A stretch of DNA of 64,000 bases from GCA-2705995 sp048267965 (GTDB lineage: Bacteria; Bacteroidota; Bacteroidia; Flavobacteriales_G; Salibacteraceae): assembly GCA_048267965.1 (NCBI GenBank), contig JBLWWK010000002.1:368774-432773 (forward strand), in the 5' to 3' direction. The notes below the pieces were generated by a model, which saw nothing but the letters and a program-made list of their open reading frames with translations, had not been told where the DNA came from and did not search any database. How positions within the stretch are numbered: position 1 is the first letter of the stretch; each line of letters opens with the position of its first letter. Shown piece by piece: positions 9,508 to 17,613 of the stretch. The position numbers were made by a program, and so were the translations under genes.

Positions 9508-11001
9508 ATGAAATTGTTTAAAACGCTGTCTTTATTCTCTTTGATGTTGGTGTCTTCTGCGTTGATGGCACAATCGAACAACTCGAATCCTCACGAAATT
9601 TGTGAAGGTTCTATCGAGCCCTACCGAGTAGATTATACAGAAAATGCCGGGGCTGGTACTACCGGTTCTACCTACGCTTGGTCGGTAGTTACTGCTGGTT
9701 TTACAGGAACCATCACTCCCAATCAAGGTCCTTCTGGTAGTAGCAACCACATCTCTATCGATTGGGGAACCACTCCTGCTGGAACGTACGTACTTCAAGT
9801 TGTTGAAACGTCAGCAGACGGGTGTTTGGGTGACCCTGTAACAGTTGATGTTAACATCAATGCGGCACCTCTTGCCGATGCGGGTTCTGACGAAGTTATT
9901 TGTGAAGGCGACAACCTTGACTTATCTACTGCCGCTACTGCCGCAACAGTGGGCAACAACAGTGGAATTACTTGGTCTACTGCTGGTGACGGTACTTTCA
10001 ACAACGTAAACGCTTTAACACCTATTTATACTCCTGGTGCTAACGATATTACCAATGGTTCTGTAGTGTTAACCATTACGGCTGCAGGAAATGCCAACTG
10101 TAGTGATGCTACTGATGATATGACAGTAACCATTACTCCTTCTCCAATTGCCAATGCAGGTTCAGACGAAGCGGTTTGTGAAGGTTCTACTTTCGATCTT
10201 TCTACGGCTACAACTCCTGCCACTGCCTCTAACAACAACGGTGTAACATGGTCTACCGCGGGTGATGGTACATTCAACAACGTAAATGCATTAACACCTA
10301 TTTACACGCCTGGCGCCAACGATATTGCCAATGGTTCTGTAGTATTAACTTTAACTGCCAATGGAAATGCCACTTGTTCGAATGCAACAGACGATGTTAC
10401 GCTAACAATTACTCCTGCACCACTAGCAGACGCTGGCTCTGATGAGACTATTTGTGAAGGAACCACTTTTGATTTATCTGGTGCTACCGTAAACCCAAGT
10501 GCTTCTAACAACAGTGGTGTTGTTTGGTCTACAGCGGGTGATGGTACATTTAACAACGTAAATACGTTAACTCCCATTTACACGCCTGGCCCTAACGATA
10601 TCGCCAACGGTTCTGTGGTTCTAACGCTTACATCAAACGGAAATGGTTCTTGTTCTGACGTAACCGACAACATGACGTTAACCATCGATCCAGCGCCAAT
10701 TGCTGATGCCGGAAATGATGAGACTATCTGTGAAGGGGAAACAGTTGATTTAGGTTTAAATACGGTTCCTACCGCGCAAAACCAATCTGCTATTGCATGG
10801 ACAACCTCAGGAGACGGAACGTTCAACAACACCTCTATTCTAACACCAATCTACACGCCAGGACCCAACGATATTGCTAACGGAACGGTAGATTTAACCT
10901 TAACAGCTACTGGAACGGGTGTTTGTACAAGTACAGATGCTAATTCGATGACAGTAACCATAAATGCAAAACCGAATACTTCTGTGATTTTCCACAACTA
11001 A
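9508..11001 (+). CDS. Secreted protein of four 92-residue PKD/Ig-like repeats ending in an IFHN tail
   Basis: The 497-residue product has a signal peptide (1-21, ending LMAQ), a PKD-like N-terminal domain (YRVDYTEN, STYAWSVV, to about 118), and four near-identical Ig-like repeats. Each repeat reads A-D-A-G-S-D-E, I-C-E-G, a W-S-T-A-G-D-G-T-F-N-N core and P-I-Y-T-P-G. It closes with KPNTSVIFHN, matching the tail of the upstream protein. No recognised T9SS domain is present, so how it leaves the periplasm is open. Genes on both sides are 12 and 25 bases away. The N-terminal domain is related to that of the next protein (STYVWEVSNG), which suggests a family of structural surface proteins that act together. 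Confidence 0.82.
   Translation: MKLFKTLSLFSLMLVSSALMAQSNNSNPHEICEGSIEPYRVDYTENAGAGTTGSTYAWSVVTAGFTGTITPNQGPSGSSNHISIDWGTTPAGTYVLQVVETSADGCLGDPVTVDVNINAAPLADAGSDEVICEGDNLDLSTAATAATVGNNSGITWSTAGDGTFNNVNALTPIYTPGANDITNGSVVLTITAAGNANCSDATDDMTVTITPSPIANAGSDEAVCEGSTFDLSTATTPATASNNNGVTWSTAGDGTFNNVNALTPIYTPGANDIANGSVVLTLTANGNATCSNATDDVTLTITPAPLADAGSDETICEGTTFDLSGATVNPSASNNSGVVWSTAGDGTFNNVNTLTPIYTPGPNDIANGSVVLTLTSNGNGSCSDVTDNMTLTIDPAPIADAGNDETICEGETVDLGLNTVPTAQNQSAIAWTTSGDGTFNNTSILTPIYTPGPNDIANGTVDLTLTATGTGVCTSTDANSMTVTINAKPNTSVIFHN
9865..10968 (+). repeat. Four tandem 276-bp coding repeats
   Basis: Units start at 9865, 10141, 10417 and 10693 and are exactly 276 bases (92 codons) apart. Long stretches are nearly identical at DNA level, for example around GGTACTTTCAACAACGT and CCAACGGTTCTGT. 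The fourth unit is the most diverged and is the only one carrying the iterated word (10763-10774). The arrangement allows unequal recombination and copy-number change. Confidence 0.9.
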
Positions 11002-11026
11002 ATCAACAGAAAATTCTATTTAACAA

Positions 11027-12022
11027 ATGCTAAAAAACTTTTCCATAGCGTGGGTATTTCTTGGGTGGCTGTTGTCTATACAGGTGGCTCAAGCGCAAGT
11101 TATAGATACTTTATGTGTCTCTAACTTAGCAGCTACTTATCATGTAGATGGCTGGGCAGGAAGTACCTACGTTTGGGAAGTTTCTAACGGCACCATAACA
11201 GCAGGGGCAGGAACCGATTCAATTTCTGTAGTTTGGGATCCCATTGTAGGAACCCACAACCTCTCTGTAGTAGAACTCAGTGTGAACGGATGTGCTGGAG
11301 ACACACAAAGAGCACAGGTGCTTATCATTGATCCTCCTTCTTTATCGATAGCGGTTCCTACTGCAATTTGTGAAGGAGAACTATTTACTTTAGAAGCTTC
11401 AGGTGGCTATAACTATGTTTGGAATACGGGTGATACAGGAGCAATTTTACGTACTTCTGTTTCTGTACCTACCGAATTTACGGTTTACAGTATAACGCAA
11501 TGTGGTTCAGACACCACTTCTGTGTTGGTAACCCCTCGTCCTTTGCCCATTGTAAAGATTCAAGTAAATGGCGATATCGACCTCTGCGAAGGAGATAGAA
11601 CTGAACTGATTGCTACCGGTAACGCGGCTTTATGGTCATGGGAAAATCAAGGTAATCTACAACGCATATTAGTTTTTGAACCGGGCAATTATGCCTTGAC
11701 TGGTTTATTGAATGGTTGCGCCAATTCTGATACTGTTCTTATAGAAGAATGTAGAGATGTGGTGGTGTACAATTCGTTTACACCCGATGGGGATGGTATT
11801 AACGATTACCTAGAGTTTAACAAGCTAGAGTTTTACCCAAATGCTCAGCTAGAAATTTACAACCGATGGGGAGATCGTGTTTTTGAATCGGTTGGTTATC
11901 AAAAACCGTGGGATGGCACCTTCAATGGTGAACCTCTGCCAGTAGGTAGTTATTACTACATTATTGATTTAAAAGACGGTAGCAAAAAACAAAGTGGATT
12001 TATCAACTTGATAAGAAGATGA
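11027..12022 (+). CDS. Secreted PKD-like protein with T9SS type B (CHU_C) sorting domain
   Basis: This 331-residue protein has a signal peptide (1-24, ending VAQAQ) and a PKD-like domain (YHVDGWAGSTYVWEV to about 110) related to the start of the previous protein. Two short Ig-like domains follow, each with an I/L-C-E-G motif, and then a complete type B sorting domain (about 245-331): NSFTPDGDGINDYLEF, IYNRWGDRVF, KPWDGTFNGEPLPVGSYYY, ending FINLIRR. Type B domains direct T9SS export and depend on a PorP/SprF partner, and such a gene follows immediately. Its last bases overlap the next ATG (ATGA). A role as adhesin or filament subunit is inferred. Confidence 0.88.
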   Translation: MLKNFSIAWVFLGWLLSIQVAQAQVIDTLCVSNLAATYHVDGWAGSTYVWEVSNGTITAGAGTDSISVVWDPIVGTHNLSVVELSVNGCAGDTQRAQVLIIDPPSLSIAVPTAICEGELFTLEASGGYNYVWNTGDTGAILRTSVSVPTEFTVYSITQCGSDTTSVLVTPRPLPIVKIQVNGDIDLCEGDRTELIATGNAALWSWENQGNLQRILVFEPGNYALTGLLNGCANSDTVLIEECRDVVVYNSFTPDGDGINDYLEFNKLEFYPNAQLEIYNRWGDRVFESVGYQKPWDGTFNGEPLPVGSYYYIIDLKDGSKKQSGFINLIRR

Positions 12023-13020
12023 AACAACTAGCCTTTTTCTTCAGTGTTTTTTGTGGATGGCTATTGCCTCAATTGGGAGCCGCTCAACAGGTATATCAGT
12101 TTAGTAATTACCAAGCGAATAGATACATTTTAAATCCTGCTGCTAGCGGCTTAAATAAGCATACTGAGGTAACTTCTGGTTACCGAAAAATGTGGTCGGG
12201 AATTGAAGGAGCTCCTCTTACCTATTACACGAGTGCAAACTTTTCGTTGAACAAAGAAAAAACACGCACTTTTAGAAGCAGAGCCTCTAAAAAGATTTAT
12301 TACAAACACCACAAAGCTCAATTGCACCATGGCTTAGGGGTTTTGGTAGCGCAAGACGAATTTGGTGCATTTAGAAAAACAAGAGCCCATGTAAGTTATG
12401 CCGTTCACGTGCCACTTTCTGGTGCTTTTAAAATAAGTTTTTCTCCCCGTTTTGGCTGGAGTGGAACACGTCTCAACGAAGACCAAGTAGATTTAAAAGT
12501 TCAGGGAGATCCTACCTATAACCATTTTGTGGCTGAAAACACTTCGTTTAACAATTTCGATATGGATGCCGGTTTGTGGTTGTATTCAGACGATTTGTTT
12601 TTTGGTTACTCTTTGTTGCAATTGGTTCCTACCCAATATACACCCGCTGATGTTGACTTAGACGGTAAACTAATAATGCATCACAATGTAATGGGTGGTT
12701 ATCATTTCGCTTTGAGAACAGGAACCAAAATTGGTTCTAATCAAAAAGAACCTATTCTATTTACGCCCTCTTTTTTAATGAGATTTAGGCAAAATGTTCC
12801 GTTTAACATGGATGCAAGCCTAGAAATTGATTACAGAAAACAATTGAAGGTAGGTGGAACTTGGAGACGTAATAATGCCCTCGCTTTTTGGATTGGTATC
12901 TATGCCGGAGAAGCCATTGAACTGTATTATGCTTTTGACCGCCCCACCACTAAACTGAAAGATTACCAAACAGGTACACACGAAATTACCTTAAGACTAA
13001 AGTTACTTAGAGAGAACTAA
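12019..13020 (+). CDS. PorP/SprF family T9SS outer-membrane protein
   Basis: The 333-residue product belongs to the PorP/SprF family of outer-membrane beta-barrel proteins, which support export and surface attachment of type B T9SS cargo. The signal peptide (about 1-22) ends GAAQQ. The family start is seen in YQFSNYQANRYILNPAASG, and the mature part has amphipathic beta strands with aromatic residues ending in LRLKLLREN. Its start overlaps the stop of the type B cargo gene by four bases, which makes the pair a cargo and carrier set. The three upstream genes probably share its transcript. No T9SS core gene (gldK-N, sov, porV) is in the window. Confidence 0.9.
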   Translation: MKQLAFFFSVFCGWLLPQLGAAQQVYQFSNYQANRYILNPAASGLNKHTEVTSGYRKMWSGIEGAPLTYYTSANFSLNKEKTRTFRSRASKKIYYKHHKAQLHHGLGVLVAQDEFGAFRKTRAHVSYAVHVPLSGAFKISFSPRFGWSGTRLNEDQVDLKVQGDPTYNHFVAENTSFNNFDMDAGLWLYSDDLFFGYSLLQLVPTQYTPADVDLDGKLIMHHNVMGGYHFALRTGTKIGSNQKEPILFTPSFLMRFRQNVPFNMDASLEIDYRKQLKVGGTWRRNNALAFWIGIYAGEAIELYYAFDRPTTKLKDYQTGTHEITLRLKLLREN

Positions 13021-13403
13021 CCCCTAAAGTTCTTAAGAATCGCTTTTACTGCTTATTTCTTTAAACTGTTGCCCAGAACCGTTTTTTTAGAGCCTCTTCT
13101 ATTAATAATACGCTATCGTTAACGTAACGTATAATTTACAATTCACCCATCAAAGTAAATCTAAGATTAAAGGTTTATAACAGTCTCTTAAACCTCTCTA
13201 ACGCTTTTAAATGTTGTGCTGTAGGTAAGTTTGCGCCCGTAAAACCCCAACACTAACTACTCGAATACACGAGTGAATTTTCTACTACAATTCACCCAGA
13301 GATAGGCGCAATTGAAAACTAAAAAGGTTGAAGCAATTCAACAAATGTTCGATACCCCCGAGAACGCTTTAAACAAGAACTAATTTTTATAAAACCATAA
13401 TTA
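13021..13403 (+). promoter_or_regulatory. 383-base non-coding region with a promoter, a direct repeat and an inverted repeat
   Basis: No convincing gene is seen here. TAAGTTTG at 13226-13233 is a -7 box and would give a leader of about 165 bases before the ATG at 13404. TACAATTCACCCA occurs twice (13137-13149 and 13286-13298). The second copy overlaps an inverted repeat, GTGAATT (13273-13279) and AATTCAC (13289-13295). These could be operator or RNA elements for the large surface protein; that is inference. Confidence 0.4.
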
Positions 13404-16400
13404 ATGAACATGAAACGATTACTCTTTTCTTTCTTGATGTTAGTTGGATTCTCTTCCACAAGTTGGGCTCAACTAACAGAAGATTTTAACACTATGTCAG
13501 GAGGCTATGGGACTTCCTCGAGAAATTTACCATCAGGGACATGGACCTTTAGCCAAGCATATCCAGAGAGTGCTAGTAATTCTAGAGGGAACTCGGGAAG
13601 TGCCTGTAGAATAAATGATGATATAAACAATGCGCACGCAACTACACCTACCATCACTTCTGGTGTAGGTACGGTAAGCTTTTATTATAGAGCACTTAAC
13701 AATGATGATGGAACATTTGATCTTCAGATTTCAGTAGATGGAGGATCTTTCACAACTTTAGCAAGTCAAAACTATAGTGGTTCTACATACACACTATTTA
13801 CACACACTGTAAACAATGCGTCAACTGATATAAGATTAAGAGTATTAAATGATGATCAGGCAGGGCATGTCATAATTGATGATTTTGAAGCTACAGCCTT
13901 TATTATTTCAAACTGTTCTGCGGAACCGTCAACTCAAGCTGAAAATCTTCAAGCTACCAATGGTTCAGCTACCAGTATTGATTTATCATGGAATGCTGCC
14001 ACAGGTGCTAACAACTATATTGTAGTAGCTAGAGAAGCTAATTCTGTGAATTTCACGCCAACAGATGGAACTGATTACTCGAGTGCTACTGGTTCGGGTG
14101 ATTTCACAGCTGCTACAAGCCAAGGGAACTCGAACAAGGTAGTATATACAGGAAATGGAACAAGTACTACTGTTACAGGGCTTTCTGCAGGAACCGCATA
14201 CTTCTTTCAAGTATTTGCATTTTGTAGTGATGATAACTTTAACTATTTAACAACAGCTGGAACAGGAAATGATGGTAGCACTTCGTATACACCACAAATT
14301 TCTTATTGTTCAGGTGGGCCAACTAGTAGTGGTGATTCAGAAATTGAAAATGTTACTTTAGACGGTGTAGGTTCTGCTGATATCAACAATAATACAACAG
14401 GCCAATGCACAGGATCATCAGGGAGTGGGTTTATCAATGACTTTACAGCTCAATCTGCAGATTTAGAAATAAATGGAACTTACACAGTATCAGTTGAGTT
14501 TGGTGATTGTAATGATGGAACCCAGTACGATGGAGCAGGTGGTGTCTGGATAGATTGGAATGCTGATGGTGATTTTGATGATGCGAATGAAGAAATAGGC
14601 ACAGTAAATGTAGATGTTTCAGCAGGAAACGTTATCGAAGACTTTACGATTAATGTTCCATCAGGGCAGCCAATTGGGAATTATAGAATGCGCATAGTCC
14701 AGACAGAAAGTGCATCATCCGGCAGTATTTCTCCTTGTGGTACTTTCTCTTGGGGATCAATAGAAGATTATACCATCAATGTTATCTCTAGTTTATTAGC
14801 GTTTCCTCCACAAGCTTTAACAGCAACGTCAACTAGTCTGTCTTCTCTACAGTTAGACTTTACAACAAATGCTTCAGGAGAAAACATTGTAATTGCCCAG
14901 AATACTGCAAATGCTTTTACGAACCCAACAGATGGTCAAACTTACACTGTTGGTCAATCATTAGGTTCTGCCACTATTATTTATAACGGAAATGGATCTA
15001 CATTAAACCTTTCTGCCTTAGATGGTAACACTACTTATTACTTCGAAGCATGGTCTGTGAACTCTTCTAACGAATATTCACCTTCCATTTCAACAAATGA
15101 GTTAACGCAATCTGATGAAGGTGTTCTTGGTTCTACTGTTATTGAGGACTTTTCGAACATACCTGCATCTAATGGTTCGTATTTAACTAGAAACTGGACT
15201 GGAACTAATGGTATTTCGTGGACTGCCTATAAAGCTAGAACGGATAGAACTATTGATGGAAATGCAATTTGTTTAGAAGACGCTTCTGGATCAGAACTGG
15301 TATCTGGAACAATCTCTGGTGGAATCACCACACTTTCAGTAACAACTAGAAGGGCCTTTGGTAGTAATGGCAACATAGGTAGTTGTGAAGTGTTTGTGAA
15401 TAGCACCTCACTTGGTACTATAACCGTTGGTGATAATGCAGAAACATTTTCATTCAATAACATTGATGTTTCTGGTGATTTTACTATTACGATTGAAAAC
15501 GATGCTTCTGAAAGGGCTGAAATTGATAACTTAACATGGGTCAGCCCAAATAATTTACAACAAGATATTTCATCTGGAGGAAACTGGTCGAGCACTTCAA
15601 CTTGGGGTGAAGGTGCGGTTCCTTCTACTGCTTTAGATGTTGCTATTGAGGCCAACACTACAGTAGACGGTAACTTTACTGTTGAAAAATTGGTTGTGAA
15701 TAATGGAGTTACATTAACTGTATCAAGCGGTAACAGCTTAACACTTACCGAAGGTATCACCAACAACGGTACAATTATCGTTGAAAACGATGGTGCGTTA
15801 TTACAGTCTGGAAGTGAAGTAAATAATGGCTCTGGTTCTTACCAAGTAAAAAGAAATTCTAGTCCGTTAGTAGACGAAACCAGATTTAATTTCTGGTCAT
15901 CGCCTTTACAATCGACTACTTTAGGAAGTGCTTTCCCAAATTCGAATCCAGTTGATTTCTACGCTTACAACAACTCTAGCTGGGGATCTTCTTTAGCCGC
16001 TGCAACTACTATGACACCTGGTTTTGGTTATACAGCAACAGGTGATCCTAATGCTGATTATACCAACCCAGTTATCGCTAACATCAACTTTACGGGTAAC
16101 CAAGTGAACAACGGAGATGTTACTGTTTCAGGTTTAAATGGTGATTACATTCTTTTGGGTAACCCTTATCCAAGTGGTTTATCGGCTAACGATTTAATTA
16201 CCAACACCGATATTAACGCTGTATACTTCTGGGATCATCAAAATGCTACTAACTATTCTTCTCAGAATGGTAACCAAGACAGTGATTACGCTGTATTCAA
16301 CGGTTCTGGTGGTACTAAATCAGATTCTGGAAATGTGGTTCCTTCAGGAAACATTGGAACAGGACAAGGTTTTATGGCTCAGTTCTCAACTCCACAAGCG

Positions 16401-17201
16401 GGTGGAAGTTTAACTTTTAGCAACGATTGGAGAACAGCTACTAACGACCAGTTCTTCTCGCCAATTATTGATGAGTCTAAAGTGAGAACTTGGTTAAACT
16501 TAACCAACGAAAACGGAGCATTCAACCAAATCTTAGTAGCATTATTCGATAACACTACAGACGAGTTAGATGTTAAGTACGATGCACCAAGAGTAAAAGC
16601 CAATCCATCGCTTTCTTTCTACTCAAAATTGAACGCTGCTGATTACGCTATTCAAGCCCTTGCAAAGCCTACTCCGATGCAAGGTAAAGTAGTAGAATTA
16701 GGAGTTGATGCTTGGGAAACTGGCGAATACACCATCGAACTAGACAGTTTAACTAACTGGCCAACTGATTACACATTAGAATTAGTAGATGTGCAAGAAG
16801 GTGTAAAAATCAACTTGCTTGAAACTGAATCTTACGCATTTGAGGTAACTCAAATCGGTTCAATTGCTCAGCGTTTTTACCTGAACATCAATAAAAAACT
16901 TGATCAAAACAACACCGATAATAATGGCGGTTTAGCTACTTCTACAGAAGAAGTTGAACTTAAAAATATTAAAGTGTACCAAGCTTTAGATCAATTATGG
17001 ATTGATGCTCTACAAACCAATGTTTCTATCGAGCAAATTGATGTAATCACCGTAAACGGGCAAGTTGTAGCGACCGAACGCGTAAACAACAACAATGCTC
17101 GTCACAACATCGCCACTAGCGGTCTTGCCCAAGGCATTTACTTGGTAAAAGTGACTGCAACTAACGGATCAACAATCAATCAAAAAGTATTTATCAAATA
17201 A
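13404..17201 (+). CDS. Very large T9SS type A cargo: MAM-like, fibronectin III and GEVED domains
   Basis: This is a 1265-residue exported protein. The signal peptide (1-22) ends TSWAQ. A jelly-roll/MAM-like domain (about 25-170) is followed by a fibronectin III domain (about 175-295), a GEVED domain (VWIDWNADGDFDD, SIEDYTINV, about 375-460), a second fibronectin III domain, another jelly-roll, a region rich in short beta repeats, and a C-terminal type A sorting domain (about 1190-1265: GQVVATERV, SGLAQGIYLVKVT, KVFIK). Residues about 735-1185 are clearly related to the matching part of the 17614 protein. The 5' half uses AGA for nearly every arginine and has no copy of the iterated word, unlike its neighbours, which hints at transfer or recombination. 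A PID mini-protein gene follows after eight bases. Function is unknown. Confidence 0.88.
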   Translation: MNMKRLLFSFLMLVGFSSTSWAQLTEDFNTMSGGYGTSSRNLPSGTWTFSQAYPESASNSRGNSGSACRINDDINNAHATTPTITSGVGTVSFYYRALNNDDGTFDLQISVDGGSFTTLASQNYSGSTYTLFTHTVNNASTDIRLRVLNDDQAGHVIIDDFEATAFIISNCSAEPSTQAENLQATNGSATSIDLSWNAATGANNYIVVAREANSVNFTPTDGTDYSSATGSGDFTAATSQGNSNKVVYTGNGTSTTVTGLSAGTAYFFQVFAFCSDDNFNYLTTAGTGNDGSTSYTPQISYCSGGPTSSGDSEIENVTLDGVGSADINNNTTGQCTGSSGSGFINDFTAQSADLEINGTYTVSVEFGDCNDGTQYDGAGGVWIDWNADGDFDDANEEIGTVNVDVSAGNVIEDFTINVPSGQPIGNYRMRIVQTESASSGSISPCGTFSWGSIEDYTINVISSLLAFPPQALTATSTSLSSLQLDFTTNASGENIVIAQNTANAFTNPTDGQTYTVGQSLGSATIIYNGNGSTLNLSALDGNTTYYFEAWSVNSSNEYSPSISTNELTQSDEGVLGSTVIEDFSNIPASNGSYLTRNWTGTNGISWTAYKARTDRTIDGNAICLEDASGSELVSGTISGGITTLSVTTRRAFGSNGNIGSCEVFVNSTSLGTITVGDNAETFSFNNIDVSGDFTITIENDASERAEIDNLTWVSPNNLQQDISSGGNWSSTSTWGEGAVPSTALDVAIEANTTVDGNFTVEKLVVNNGVTLTVSSGNSLTLTEGITNNGTIIVENDGALLQSGSEVNNGSGSYQVKRNSSPLVDETRFNFWSSPLQSTTLGSAFPNSNPVDFYAYNNSSWGSSLAAATTMTPGFGYTATGDPNADYTNPVIANINFTGNQVNNGDVTVSGLNGDYILLGNPYPSGLSANDLITNTDINAVYFWDHQNATNYSSQNGNQDSDYAVFNGSGGTKSDSGNVVPSGNIGTGQGFMAQFSTPQAGGSLTFSNDWRTATNDQFFSPIIDESKVRTWLNLTNENGAFNQILVALFDNTTDELDVKYDAPRVKANPSLSFYSKLNAADYAIQALAKPTPMQGKVVELGVDAWETGEYTIELDSLTNWPTDYTLELVDVQEGVKINLLETESYAFEVTQIGSIAQRFYLNINKKLDQNNTDNNGGLATSTEEVELKNIKVYQALDQLWIDALQTNVSIEQIDVITVNGQVVATERVNNNNARHNIATSGLAQGIYLVKVTATNGSTINQKVFIK

Positions 17202-17209
17202 GAGCAATT

Positions 17210-17380
17210 ATGAAATTAATGAAAGGAATCACAACTGCACTTTTCGTTTTAGTAGCCACAGGAGCTTTTGCTCAAGTGCCTCCTCCACCCAACTCTGGTA
17301 ACGCCCCAATCGATGGAGCTATCTTGTTACTAGCTGCAGCTGGTGCAGGTTACGGAGCTTACAAAAAGATGCGCAAGTAA
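17210..17380 (+). CDS. 56-residue PID-CTERM-like mini-protein, candidate exosortase substrate
   Basis: This small gene starts eight bases after the large T9SS gene and ends before a strong terminator. The product has a signal peptide (1-21, GAFA/Q), a 14-residue proline-rich stretch (QVPPPPNSGNAPID, 22-35), a hydrophobic segment (36-50) and a basic tail (YKKMRK). The layout of motif, membrane helix and basic tail is that of PEP-CTERM-like exosortase sorting signals. I recall the name PID-CTERM for this Bacteroidota type but cannot check it. A second copy lies at 23207, and an exosortase gene follows it. If cleaved at the PID motif, only about 14 residues would remain outside the membrane. Confidence 0.8.
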   Translation: MKLMKGITTALFVLVATGAFAQVPPPPNSGNAPIDGAILLLAAAGAGYGAYKKMRK

Positions 17381-17403
17381 GCATTTTATAGTAGTTTGAA
17401 AAG

Positions 17404-17437
17404 AAAACTCCTCGCAGCGTGCTGCGAGGAGTTTTTT
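17404..17437 (+). terminator. Strong terminator closing the 13404-17380 unit
   Basis: A perfect stem AACTCCTCGCAGC (17406-17418) pairs with 17421-17433 around a two-base loop (GT) and is followed by T6 (17432-17437). The A-run before it could extend the stem and make it work in both directions. Confidence 0.92.
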
Positions 17438-17613
17438 CGTTTTATACCTTTTTGTTTTTTTCTTTTTCACATTTTAATCACTGAAAAAGAATGAATTATC
17501 CATTTTTTCATTAACTTATTACGCGACCACTACCAGAAAACCACACTACTTATTCTCCGTTTTCTGTTTTGCATCCACCGCCTTTCAAACCCAACTTCAG
17601 AAAACGACTACCT

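Noticed and set aside
9532..10832. Four or five open frames of 69-91 codons on the minus strand inside the repeat protein gene
   Set aside because: They recur with the 276-bp period and are by-products of the repeats and of biased codons. None has a start region or a sensible product.
13021..13403. A riboswitch in the long leader region
   Set aside because: I could not recognise a known aptamer core, and the genes downstream encode surface proteins rather than metabolic enzymes.
15227..15766. 179-codon minus-strand frame inside the 13404 gene
   Set aside because: The plus strand has clear signal peptide and domain signals; the antisense product is low-complexity and lacks any motif.
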